A DNA stretch of 64,000 bases from Gonatopus flavifemur (lineage: Eukaryota > Arthropoda > Insecta > Hymenoptera > Dryinidae), in assembly GCA_018340375.1 (NCBI GenBank), contig JAFFJZ010000007.1, positions 24,340,001 through 24,404,000 on the forward strand, written 5' to 3'. The translations under genes were made by a program, and so were the position numbers. Within the stretch, counting starts at the first letter, position 1; every line of letters starts with the position of its first letter. The notes beneath the pieces were generated by a model. That model was given only the letters and a program-made list of their open reading frames with translations. It had not been told where the DNA came from and did not search any database. Positions 26,401 to 36,100 of the stretch are shown one piece after another.

Positions 26401-26514
26401 TTCTTCTCTTCCTGTTAGAGATTTACGTCAATTAATATTCACTCTTCCACACAGATCTTAAGTACATCGCTGTCCTACTTCACCTTGCTTCGTCAAATGA
26501 GTGAAGAAATGTAG
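8484..26514 (+). CDS. Odorant receptor gene B, complete, six exons
   Basis: Exons: 8484-8672, 12355-12607, 21390-21493, 24302-24634, 25847-26122, 26455-26514; they sum to 1215 nt (404 residues and TAG) with no internal stop. All introns have GT/AG ends; the exon 2/3 border splits a codon after its first base and the others fall between codons. The start ATG at 8484 gives MARKTYLSVDLTRFFMKVVG, aligned with the starts of C and D and giving the same 189-nt first exon. Exon 1 holds span 1, exon 2 spans 2-3, exon 3 the LPFKLWFDF...SPYYEITYFIQ stretch, exon 4 spans 4-5, exon 5 span 6 and the start of 7, exon 6 the SLSYFTLLRQ tail. Insect Ors are odour-gated cation channel subunits that pair with Orco in the neuron's dendrite; the ligand cannot be read here. 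Intron 2 (8.8 kb) contains the retrotransposon. B is the most divergent of the three long paralogues. AATAAA at 26710-26715 is a plausible poly(A) signal. Confidence 0.92.
8917..9194. mobile_element. CACGGA-group MITE, TA duplication
   Basis: CACGGAAAGACCGAGTTTAT at the left and GGGCTTTCCGTG at the right with TA outside both. The inside mirrors GAATATTCGTCATGA and TCATTACGAATATTC around a loop. Intron 1 of gene B. Confidence 0.78.
9301..9878. mobile_element. TA-flanked element with GGGGAAAAGT ends, 578 bp
   Basis: The ends GGGGAAAAGTGTCCAAAATG pair over about 28 bp with one or two mismatches; TA at 9299-9300 and 9879-9880. The word ATGATCCC or its complement GGGATCAT occurs at least six times inside, next to both ends and at about 9640-9690. 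No gene. Probably a non-autonomous element of the Tc1/mariner type. Intron 1 of gene B. Confidence 0.75.
10049..10288. mobile_element. CACGGA-group MITE, 240 bp hairpin
   Basis: CACGGAAAAAAGAAAATGG...TTTTCTTTTCTCCGTG with TA on both sides; arms of about 110 bp pair with few mismatches (AATTATTTGATAATATAT near the centre). A right-half copy lies at 50000-50106. Intron 1 of gene B. Confidence 0.85.
10383..10567. mobile_element. MITE with ACTGTAAAAAAT ends
   Basis: ACTGTAAAAAATGTGGAGGA at the left pairs with TCCACAATTATTTTTTACAGT at the right (13 bp strictly at the tips). TTCCAACAC/TCCACCA words recur inside. Intron 1 of gene B. Confidence 0.65.
11101..11373. mobile_element. CACGGG-group MITE, long hairpin
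   Basis: CACGGGAAAAATAAG at the left, GATTTCTTCCGTG at the right, TA outside both. About 100-bp arms pair, with CAAATTTTGGTTGACCAGTA answered at the right and ATTTTAATAATTCGTTAAC near the loop. Intron 1 of gene B. Confidence 0.82.
12922..13049. mobile_element. CCCTAG-type MITE, 128 bp
   Basis: CCCTAGCAGAAATCACTCTA at the left, mirrored at the right; TA outside both. The centre carries AGGCCTTG words. Copies at 23699, 56397 and others. Intron 2 of gene B. Confidence 0.82.
13194..13500. repeat. Dispersed GC-richer repeat
   Basis: ATGCGAAGGGGAATGAATGG with GATCATGC...TTTTCAACAAGGG recurs, diverged, at 15095-15175 and 15540-15605 in the same intron. Short open frames on the minus strand across it have no family likeness. 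Confidence 0.5.
13500..16383. other. Middle of gene B intron 2, repeats only
   Basis: Besides the 15230 MITE there is an inverted pair ATGGCGCAACACTGA/TCAATGTTGCGCCA (14124-14270) and GC-richer old repeats. No gene. Confidence 0.5.
15230..15448. mobile_element. MITE, CACAGAGAAAAATG/TCTCTCAGTG ends
   Basis: Same family and orientation as 47128-47339, with matching words in the same order (AGATATATAATGAAGATTAT, GCATAACAATTTCAATTA). It serves as an empty-site reference for the 7.2 kb insertion. Intron 2 of gene B. Confidence 0.7.
16587..17492 (+). CDS. LINE ORF1 protein (nucleic-acid binding), intact
   Basis: ATG 16587 to TAG 17490-17492, 301 residues, no break. An open stretch reaches back to 16470, but that part is host MITE sequence, so 16587 is the first ATG inside the retrotransposon. 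Residues about 10-90 form a heptad-like coiled coil (LENINTNISNLNMKVNNVES and on), followed by an RRM-like segment (SRSIIVFNIPN) and a C-terminal part with NDLTKAQRENRRVLREAQKQ, usual in ORF1 of insect LINEs. Near the C terminus RKRGRPKGS is an AT-hook-like basic motif. ORF1 proteins coat the element RNA and act as chaperones; that is family knowledge. It is the only uninterrupted frame left in this retrotransposon. Confidence 0.85.
   Translation: MCLGFIIDLKSLLENINTNISNLNMKVNNVESKINSVEITVAKVKTSNEQVLGELSNCKKRCETLERRCEDLSAQVHYFNKEIEFLKLQIRSRSIIVFNIPNNHNTNQNLLVSIMDIFKGVRIDMPKSHIENVRRLGRIEGQRLVLVEFMNTRIKTSVFQYATDLRELNISISNDLTKAQRENRRVLREAQKQLGTYEKKKLHLKGQRLFVDNIAYDASNINNLLTTLAPPVLNDDSEDDSRSVASQVSTASSRKRGRPKGSLLMTGKRTKTNDERQPILTLLQRDTQGDDLETTEFSDPK
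17546..20874 (+). pseudogene. LINE ORF2 (endonuclease and reverse transcriptase), broken
   Basis: The frame opens at ATG 17546 (MFWNCHGF), whose WNCHG is the usual start of the APE endonuclease. A stop falls at about 17662; the frame then gives GGLLILHNS, the GDFNCR motif (near 17955) and SDHFPV, both endonuclease core residues. A frameshift near 18570 leads to LRKCKLNKSPGADCINSEFY (reverse transcriptase), stops at 19063-19065 and near 19138, and further shifts before LGYADDLVFFSDS, with the catalytic YADD at 19608-19619. Another shift leads to the C-terminal part with VICPSLNSERISFWRDF and TGA 20872-20874. At least four frame changes make it a dead copy. Confidence 0.88.
22047..22455. mobile_element. 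piggyBac-type MITE, TTAA target
   Basis: TTAA stands at 22043-22046 and 22456-22459. The ends CCCTCAGCTGCTACA and (other strand) CCCTTAGCTGCCACA agree in 13 of 15. TTAA plus a CCCT start is the pattern of piggyBac elements. No transposase inside. Intron 3 of gene B. Confidence 0.75.
22650..22911. mobile_element. CACGGG-group MITE, 262 bp
   Basis: CACGGGAAAAAATAATG...CTTTTTCTCCGTG, TA on both sides. AGTATGGTACCTCCCTCATG and TTATGGTAGT...AGAGGTATC words pair inside. A second copy ends at 56977. Intron 3 of gene B. Confidence 0.78.
23040..23157. repeat. GC-rich palindrome with TCGCGCGCGACATC arms
   Basis: Arms of about 39 bp (23040-23078, 23119-23157) pair with 3-4 mismatches and contain CGCGCGCG, unlike the AT-rich surroundings. 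The loop is 40 nt. Probably a small MITE; intron 3 of gene B. Confidence 0.7.
23238..23421. mobile_element. MITE, second copy of the 6749 family
   Basis: GTCGTGACTAAAAATTCAGT at the left, CAACTAAACAGTTTCCTCAGTG at the right; same word order as 6749-6942. The left tip is replaced by other sequence. Intron 3 of gene B. Confidence 0.55.
23699..23827. mobile_element. CCCTAG-type MITE, second copy
   Basis: Ends and centre match 12922-13049 and, more closely, 56397-56525 (GGCGATTACAAG, CAAGTCCCTCACAAGGGCCT). Intron 3 of gene B. Confidence 0.82.
24963..25205. mobile_element. CACGGAG-group MITE, 243 bp
   Basis: CACGGAGAAAAGTATATGGG at the left and CGTATACTTCTCTCCGTG at the right; TA outside both. 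GTTTCCATGGCAACGTAAAC lies in the middle. A right-half copy ends at 58005. Intron 4 of gene B. Confidence 0.8.
25386..25580. mobile_element. MITE with TTAA target, hairpin arms
   Basis: TTAA at 25382-25385 and 25581-25584. Arms of about 75 bp pair, with GTTTATAACAAACTACGG at the left and its mirror at the right, and AAATCAAAATATCGC near the centre. Copies at 27640 and 35140 confirm a family. Intron 4 of gene B. Confidence 0.8.
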
Positions 26515-26937
26515 ATTGATGTTGCTTGGATCAGCTTCAAGATTCTACGGGAAGAAAACTGCGTAAGAAAATATACAAGTTTGCACTCTGAAGATCGAAA
26601 AAACACTCAGCATTCTCTAGAGAAGAAGAAGAAGAAAAAGAACCAATTCCCTACGAATTAAGGCGTTCATTCTATCCAATCTTTTCCTCCAATACTGAAA
26701 TTGTTGATTAATAAACCGTTACTCACAAACAAATATTGTAATCGCATGATTTCTCCAATATTCTCTATCAATCGACGGAAATTAGTTTAAAAATTTTTAG
26801 TTCTTAATTGCAGAATTTTCCATCCACGTTTTGAACCTTTTTCAGTCATCGTCGTGATAGAGAGACGTTAATGTCAAAGTGAAAGTAAACGTATATACCC
26901 ACAACTGAAAAAAAAATTGATTCCATACAGGACCGAG

Positions 26938-27110
26938 TAAAAATGACATGATGGCGATCAATCAAAGACATGTCGATGCGATTGTAAAGAGCAGGGGTGA
27001 AATATGAAAAACTTCGAACTGTCATTATACGGTGCAGCTTTCACGATATCATTATGTTGATAACAGGTTTTAAAGTGAAAGCTTCCAGCTTTCTACCTCT
27101 GAGGATATAC
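26938..27110 (+). promoter_or_regulatory. Upstream block of gene C, shared with gene D
   Basis: The stretch contains AAATGACAT, then ATCAATCAAAG, then CGTGTC-like and AGGGGTGAAATATGAAAAA words in the same order and spacing as 43291-43375 before gene D. It lies about 90-260 bp before the gene C start codon. The likeness is either leftover from the tandem duplication or a kept promoter; the sequence cannot tell which. Confidence 0.45.
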
Positions 27111-27198
27111 CATCAGAATCAGACGCGAGTGAAAGTTACTGCACTGGATAAGTCCATCTGAATGATTGATGTAGTACGTCCAAGCTTCGATCATAACG

Positions 27199-30100
27199 AT
27201 GGGAGCGGAAGATGATATCTCTATTAAAATGACGTCTTTTTTTATGAAATGTGTTGGATTTTGGACTGCAACTGATGAAAGGGAAAAGAAAAATCGGAGA
27301 TTTGCCATGTGGTACACGATTGTTGCTATGATGATAGCTGTAACTGTAGAAGTTATTGACTTCTGCTACAGTATTGGGGATTGGACGGTGAGTATCTTAC
27401 ATGTCTAATATGAAATCATGAATATGTCTTCATTTGATATCGTATATTCCCTAAATTCTTGATTCAGTTGTAAAGAGTCACTAAAGGAAACAAAGAAAAA
27501 AGTCATTATCACGGTGAATAATGATAATTCGCTTAAGAGAGCCGGATCTGAGGGGGGGGGGGCATATGCCCCGGACACCGAGGAAATGGGGGCGTTCTCG
27601 CTACAGTTTGCAAACTCCGTACTAAAAACCGTATTTATTGCACAAATGATGTTTGGATATTTGATGACAAGATAGAGTTGCATTTCAATTGATTCGAAAT
27701 ATCGCTCTGTGCAGCACTTATCTGATTTCAGCAGAAGAGCAATATTCTCATAAACTTCAAACGTTCGTTCGTAGTTTGTCATGAACGATTTGGCTGCTGC
27801 TACGCCGCTAGTATCAACTTAATGACTTCCAGTGAAACATTGAAGTCTTTCAATAAACATTTTTTCCAGTGAACATTTTAGCACATTGAAAGCCATAAGG
27901 GCCATCGATAACCCTTATTAATTCAAAAGATATTCGCATACGCGGGTGTCACTAGGAGAATTTAACTCACATAGATCGAATGAATTTTGATTTTCCGTGA
28001 ATAAGAAATTTGTGTACTATTTATGATAAAGTGTTTGTTATTTGTTCCAGGAGCTCGCTTATCTATCATGCAATTTAATGAGCCTGTTGATAGTGCTACT
28101 CAAGATTCTCATCTTATCTGTGCATAAAAAGGACTTCTTAGACATCATCTCTCACACCAAAACGCATATCTGGAATTCAAATTACGATGCATATGGGATG
28201 CAAATATTTGAGAAGTGTTCCAAAAGTTGTACACTCTTCGTGTCTTCGTTTACCTTCTTGTCGTTGGGAACCGTCCAAAGTTATGTAATAACAGCTATTT
28301 ATGGTGAATAATAACATGCAGAAGTAAATCAGGACCTTCGTAGAATCTTTGAGCACCACATAGTAGAAGGATCCCAGTAAACGATCTGAGATTCTCACTC
28401 GAAACTTTCTTCCTGTGATCTAAAAGATGTCGAAATGATCTCCAATGCTTCGATTTTTGCCACCTTTTTGATGTCTTCTTCAAGAAGATGCCACAAATCA
28501 ACGCATTAGAGACAGGGCCGAATTTGAGGCGGGGCTTCAAGGGTTGCGCCCCGGGACCCCCAGAATCTGGAATTTTGTTATTTTTCAATAGAGTTTATAT
28601 ATAAGTTATATATAATATAATACTCAGGAAGTTGAGTCAACAGTAAAATTCAACTCACCCTGGATAATGGGCTCCCACAACTCTCCGCCCCAGGGTTCCC
28701 ACAGTTTTAAATCTGGCCCTGATCAGAGATATCTTATGCGTCAAATACCTTGAAGACATCATATCGAAGACAATCTTAAGATATTTAAAATATATCTTGA
28801 GACAACTTCGAGAGATATTGTAGCGTTTCACAAAAACGGGTGTTGGGATATTCTCCAACATTTCTTTCAAATATTCTCCATATATACGCGAAATATCCTG
28901 AGAAATCTTCCGGAATATTCAGAATATTCTTGAGACACGAAAGTGGTGGCGGGTTGAGAAGTTCTCTGTCTTTTTCAAACTGATGCGCAACAAAGTTTAT
29001 ACGACGGAAAATTCTCGCCTTTCACCTTCGTTTCCACGCGAGTTGGAGAAGGATAGAGAAGTTCTCATCTCACCACTTCACAAAAGCGTTCACTTTCTGT
29101 CACATCTCAGGAATGGATTTGCAGAAAATGTACAGGAAGATGTGTACATGATATGTAGAATTGTTGAAATCGAATGTCGTAGTTCTACAGATATCTGAAG
29201 TACATTACTTTCATGAGAAAATTCTTATATTTTTGTGTGAAGTAATTGATACACACATGCATTGAGAATTTCCCGTACGTGTCTGGAAATTCACTATGAA
29301 ATGGTGGTAATAATCCCATAAAATTTGAAAGTTTTCAGTTCAAATTATGGGAAATTTCATATAAATGTACCGGAAATTGATTTCCCATCCAATGATTGAA
29401 ATTTTCCAGTAGCTATATTGTTGTTTAGGAAAATTCCGATTATTTTTCAAATTGTAGGATTCGATGGGGATACCTCAGAACAATTCATAACAATCCATTG
29501 CAGGAAGATTCAACTAAGATTCAACTCACTCATGTGTTGTGTTTCGCGGTTTTCGTACAAAAATGGACAAAAGTCGTTCCGATCATTTATGCTCAAGATT
29601 TCTGTGTCCAATTTCTTATATCAAGTTGAGGAAATTGCGGAACAAAATCACATATAAATTGTTTCCCTCCGAAGTTTCAAACAAGATGACCTTGATGAGA
29701 CAAACTTTCCCATACAGCAAAAATTTTACTTCCTCCAAAAGATTTCTAGTGGATGCGTGAAAGATATCTTATGCAACAGTTTCTACTGTCTGTAGAATGG
29801 CTCCGTTGAAGAGATCTAAAAGATGTCCTTAGATATCTCTTATAAGTCTTTGAGATTCCTTGAACGAAGACATCTTAGAGACAGTGAGAACTGTTGCATA
29901 AGAAATCTTTTAGACATCTCGTCGAAATGTTTTAAGCAACGAAAAATTTTTACTGTATGAGTCCTTGCATAAAAAATCTTCCCATGTAACAGAAGAAGCT
30001 TCTGAAATGCATTTTTCAATCAGAAAAGTATTTTAAATCCTTTTTCGACAAACAGAAATGTTTTTTGAATGCATTTGGTACATTTCAAATGTATTTGTAA

Positions 30101-33100
30101 TACATCAAATATGAATTTTGTATACATTTTAAGTACTTCTGTTCGAATGTATTTGAAAAGTGTTTTCTGTTTTATGGGTTGTCAGGGTTTTATAAAAACT
30201 CAAGGGGGGTGGGGGATACAATTGGAAGGTCAAGAAAATTGGTGGGTTCTTTTCGTCTGAAAAGATAGGAAATTTTCCGTAGATTACAATGGTGAAGTCC
30301 CAGGATTGAAATTCGAGGTCCTATTTTTTTTCGAGGTTTTTCAAAGACGCCTTACAGAGCGCGCAGCAAGTGAACTGTTGGGAATTTCTGCATTAATTTT
30401 GATGTTTTTGTTGTAAGTTTCATTCAAGTACGTGCATGAATTCAATTCCATACACATTTTGCATTAGATTTAATGTAAACTATAGCATAATCTATAGTAT
30501 TTTCATGTTTTTGTACATTACATTCAATATATAGCATGTGTATGAACCTGATTTCTTCTACGCAATTAAGGAAAACTTCCAGATATTTCTGACAGTGTAT
30601 TTTCAAACGATCGACGAAAGGCACTCCTGATATTTTATATTATTTTTGGCTATTTACGGAAGAAATTCATGTACCCAACAGGATTGAATACGTTGTACAT
30701 ACATGTGCATGTATGTGTATCACGTGTAACCGATTAGAAGTTAAATATCATTTTTTGGAAATCAGAACTTAGAACGCGTTTTTCTCAAAACAACATTTTT
30801 GACATTTGTGGGAAAAATATCTCGAAAAGTTCTCAACCGTTTTTCATGAAACTCTCAGGGTTTCTTTTCTATACTATCAGCTTCTGTTTGAACCACACAT
30901 TTCTGTGATGCAAATTCGCAAAATACAAAAATTGTTGCCAAAACATCGCAAATTTTTTATTTTTGTTTTTCAAATAAATTATGCGATCCTTGATTTTGTT
31001 ATTTTTCTTCATTTTTATTGGTTCACACAGAAGTCTTATCACCAATTGACATAAATTTTCTTGCTAGATTGTTATAGATAAAAATTGTGACTTCCAGAAT
31101 TCCTGCAAGTTCATGCCTCCGATTTGGATCTGATGTCTTTGGACGTATACAAAGTCCGCCATTTTGTGACAGAAAAGAAAAACAAAAAAAAAACGCTTTT
31201 CCAGTCTTTAGCTGTGCAATAAACATCATGCTAAATTTAGTTAAATTCAAACCAAATCTTCTGAGTAAAAAACCTGTTGGAAAAATGCTTGATTTTTGGC
31301 CTTTTAATTGTATTTTCCCCCTTAAATCAATCTGATGATAATTTCTGGACGGATTGTCACCTCGTTTTTAACTTTTCGAACTCCATCATCATTCATCACT
31401 CGTATCATTAATTTGCCCGTAGCTATATTATCCTTGCCAAATTTGTAGAGAATATCGTAAGAAATGGAACGGAAAGGGTGCTTCCATTTAGAATGTGGAT
31501 TAATGTATTGAATTGGACAGAAACGCCGTATTTTGAAATCACTTTCGTCGTACAGGTAACTTTTTTCCATAATAATAGAAATATCCAAAATTCTGAAACA
31601 TATTCCAGATAATACTAGTTCGTGCAAAGAGATTGTTTACAGCAATGCGTTAACCTAAATCCGCCGCCAGATCTATTCCTTATAAACTTTTTGATGAGCA
31701 CATCATTCATCGATCATGAAGTGAAATCCATTTTTGTCACATATCTATAAAAAATAGGTGACAAAAATGACACTTTGAATACACGTTTTCTGAGACAAAA
31801 AGCGTTAATTACGTATCAGCAGTTCAAAAACTCAACCGCACGTTGGTATGCGAAGAATGGGATACTTCCATATCTCAAAAAATCACTTTTCAGGACGAAA
31901 ATGAGTGAATAGTGGTATCATCACGCGTCATCAATCAGAAACATTGAACTCTATGTCATACTGGAAGGCACACTCCTTACTTTTTGTGTAGTATAGCTCG
32001 GTGAGATTGTAGAGAGAGATCGCTCCGTGAGTGGGAAATAATTTCTTCACAACTGTAGTCTAGTAGTTTAAACAAAAGAGTAAATTTCTCACCTACGGCA
32101 GCGTTCTCTCTCACACTGAGCCCACTGGCCATTTTTTAGAAGTGCGCCTTCCAGTATGATATACAGTTAAATGGTCAGAAACACGATTTAAAATTTGTCC
32201 TTCATACATCGATATATGCAGAACATATCCAGATCTATATATACACTCGTTATCAACTATCCCTAGTAGAAATTTTCTCTAGCAAATGATGAGGCACTGA
32301 TCAGTTTTCCATTTCATTGATCAAGATCCGCATTATTGGATGATGTTTTGGAAGCGTGCTTTTTCTGTGTTCGTATTATCCGAATTCCGTGGAATTTTGG
32401 GCATTTTCAATTCGCGGGGTGGTGATTTGGCGATATAAATTTCGAGCAAATCGGAACGGAGGAAATGGAAAAGTGAGCACTAAGGTTTGGAACAACTTTT
32501 GAAAATTTCTTGAATACCGTTCTCATACAGATATCTTCCGTTCCTATCCTCCGATTTATACAATTTTACCTCGGTTTCATGCAGTGCCAATTGCGGTTTC
32601 TCATAAGTTTCAACCTGATCCTCACAGAAGAACGGGAGAAGGAGAGGAAAGATTTTATCGGAAATTGGGATTTCGCGACCACACGTATTTTCGTTTCTGG
32701 TTATTCGATTGCAATTAAATTTGAACCTCGTTTCAGTTACGAATACATAGTACTTTCATATTGGGAGTACAAATTAGTTTGGTCCGGTTTGAAAAGATTA
32801 CTCTCGCTCTCATAAATGTTTCATAGTCACAACCGATTTCAATTGTTTCAGAGAGGTTAGACACCTGTGAATAATATTCAGTTGTATCACTCTCAGTTCC
32901 TTCTAGAATCCCGATTTTTACTCAGTGAAGTATGTCAAATTTCGTTTTAACTAAGCAGCATTTGCGGGAGGTGCTAGTTTCCTGTTTTAATTGGAAAAAA
33001 GTGCAGCTGAAGCCCATCGAATGCTTGTGGAAGTTTATGGTGACAATGCTCCAACTGATGAATCATGTAGGGAATGGTTTCGACGTTTTAAGAATGGCGA

Positions 33101-36100
33101 TTTCAGTGTCGAAGACAAGCCTCGCTCAGGACAACCACAAAAATTCGAAAACGAGGAACTGGAGGCTTTACTCGACGAAGATCCGAGTCAAACGCAACAG
33201 GAGCTTGCGGAATCATTAGGAGTTACGTAACAAGCAGTTTCCGTACGATTACAATCCATGGGCATGATTCAAGAGCAAGGCAATTGGGTGCCTTATGACT
33301 CAAAGCCCAGAGACATTGAACGGCGATTTTTCACTGGCGAGCAGCTGATCCAAAGACAACGAAGAAAGGGGTTCTTAAATCGGATTGTGACAGGAGATAA
33401 GAAATGGATATTCTACGACAACCCCAAGAAAAGGAAATACTATGCTATGCCCGGTCAATCGTTGCCATCGACTTATAGTGGTTCAAGTAAAGCTGCTTTT
33501 GCAATTTTCGAAACAAACGAAAAACTTAAACTCCTTTTGCTGACGAAGCATTGCTTCCTGATGGGAAGAAATGATATTCAAACAAAGCAACGGCTTGATG
33601 AATGTTATTTGCACTCTGCACGGAGAAAAAGGAATTCGCTGTGGCAGCGAAATCTACTTTTGCTGGGTTCCTTTTGCCAGAGCAGCAAATTTTTTGCTGT
33701 GACAGCAAACTATTTGCTGTTCCAGCAATCTTGTCAGCTGCGACAGCGAATTTTTAGCTGTGGCAGCAAAAAATGTTTGCTATCCCAGCAAAATTTGTTT
33801 GCTATTCTGTATGTAATACTAAAAATTTGCTGGCGGAGCGAACATTTTTTGCTTCCACAGCTAAAAAATTGCTGTTGTAGCTAACACGATTGCTGTTATA
33901 GCAAATTTTTAGCTAGGTCAGCAAAAAATTTTGCTATTCTATATATAATACCTCGATTTGCTGCGTCAGCAAATTTTTTCTCTCCGTGTGTTCCGTCTTG
34001 AACAACGGTTAAGAGATGGTATGCTGGCTTTAAATGCAGTCGCATAGACGCAAATGATGCTAAACCCTCAGGTCACCCAAATTCGATAGTTCGCCCGGAA
34101 AACAAAAAAAGTCTATAAACTCGCGCGAGTCGATCGTCAATTAAAGATGCGTGAGACAGCAGAAGGGTTGAAGATATCAGAAGACAGGGTAGTCACGATT
34201 TCGCATGGACATTTATCAATGCAAAAACTGTTTTCAAAGTGGATGACACCTTCGCTCACAGTCGATCAAAAACAACAACACAACGTCGATTCAAAGCATT
34301 GTTTAAAACTGTTTCAGCGTAACAAACAAGAATGTTTGAGTAGATATATGGTAATGAATAGAACATGGATCCACCATTTCACATCGGAATCAAATCGGCA
34401 GTCAGCTGAGTGGACAGTAGCCTCAGTATTTCGGAACGCGCGAGGTATTTGTTTCATTGATTATCTTAAAAAGGAAAGAATCATCAACAACAAATATGAG
34501 AGCACGGAGAAAAAGGAATTCGCTGTGGCAGCGAAATCTACTTTTGCTGGGTTCCTTTTGCCAGAGCAGAAAATTTTTTGCTGTGACAGCAAATATTTTG
34601 CTGTCACAGCAATCTTGTTAGCTGCGACAGCGAATTTTTAGCTGTGGCAGCAAAAAATGTTTGCTATCCCAGCAAAATTTGTTTGCTATTCTATATATAA
34701 TACTGAAAATTTGCTGGCGGAGCAAATATTTTTTGCTGCTACAGCTAAAAAATTGCTGTCGTAGCTAACACGATTGCTGTTATAGCAAATTTTTAGCTAG
34801 GTCAGCAAAAAATTTTGCTGTTCTATATATAATACCTCGATTTGCTGCGTCAGCAAATTTTTTCTCTCCGTGAGGGTTCCATGAAACATGCAACTTTTGA
34901 AATGCCTACCATTTCTGTTTTAGTGATGTAGCAGCTTACAACGTTACACGATTTTCATCTGTTGTCTTTGCGGTCAATAGTGGCGGAGTGCTGTATGACG
35001 CGTGACTCTCATTTGTTTTCTGTACGGGGTGGGATGAGTAGCTCCATGACGCACCTAGAAAAATATTTTGATAATAAAACAAAAGGTTAAATACGAGCTG
35101 GCTAAATATACACAGTAGAGAATTTTTTGTATTTTCAAAGGGATACTAGCAGCGTGGCTGCATCCAAATCGTTTGTGAAAGACTACAGGCAAACGTTTCA
35201 ATTCAATTCGAATATCGCTCTGTACAGCACTTCTACTTGAATCAGAGGAGTGCTGTACAGAGCGATATTTTGATTGAATTGAAGCGTGTGCCCGTAGTTT
35301 GTCATAAACGATTTGGCTGCTGCCATGCCGCTAGTATCACCTTAACACACGTGCATGTTCCAAACGGTTTCTAACACAAAATTTTTCACTGTGTATTGTT
35401 GGCAAATAAAAATGATACCAATACAACAGGTAAAGGGAATTCATTCATATAATTTTTTCCGTGCGCCAATATTAATTCATTGCGACAGCCATATGATGTA
35501 ATGATGCGTGAAATGATTTTGTTAAGGAAAAAAAGTTGTTTGGATGATTTTGTTTTGTTTGTTATATTTATATCATTTTGATATGTCAACGATATTTTTA
35601 GCTAGCTCGTACTTATCAATGAGATTTTGTTACGTCAGCCAAATAGTTCTCTGGGTGCGGAATAGCGTGTTAACTCAACCAGTGTCGGACTGGCTTGTAT
35701 CAAAGCCCCCGGCTGGGGATCATGTTGGGCTCCCTAGAAGAGACATTGGGAAAATCAAGATTTCATCATAATTCTTACAAAAAAAGAAAAGGGAACTAAA
35801 GAATGAATACTGAAGAGCCCCGGCGATTGCCGGGCGAGCCAGTCCGACACTGAACTCAACTCAACTCAACTGCTCAAGGTAATGAAAAAATAACGACAAC
35901 GCGTAACCTACATCTCAAACGTAATTCAACGAATAGTCACCAGCATGTGTTGTTACAAAAACCAATGTCATTATAACTTATTCTTCAATGATTGAATCGA
36001 TTAAAGGAGTCAAGTGTAATTTCTAAGTTCCAACGGGTATGCGCTTACATGCACGCCAATGACTACCAGAACAATTTGAATTCGAGATGTTGGTTATGCA

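Noticed and set aside
27405..27782. 125-codon minus-strand frame
   Set aside because: It lies over a TTAA MITE fragment and a G run in a gene C intron; no likeness.
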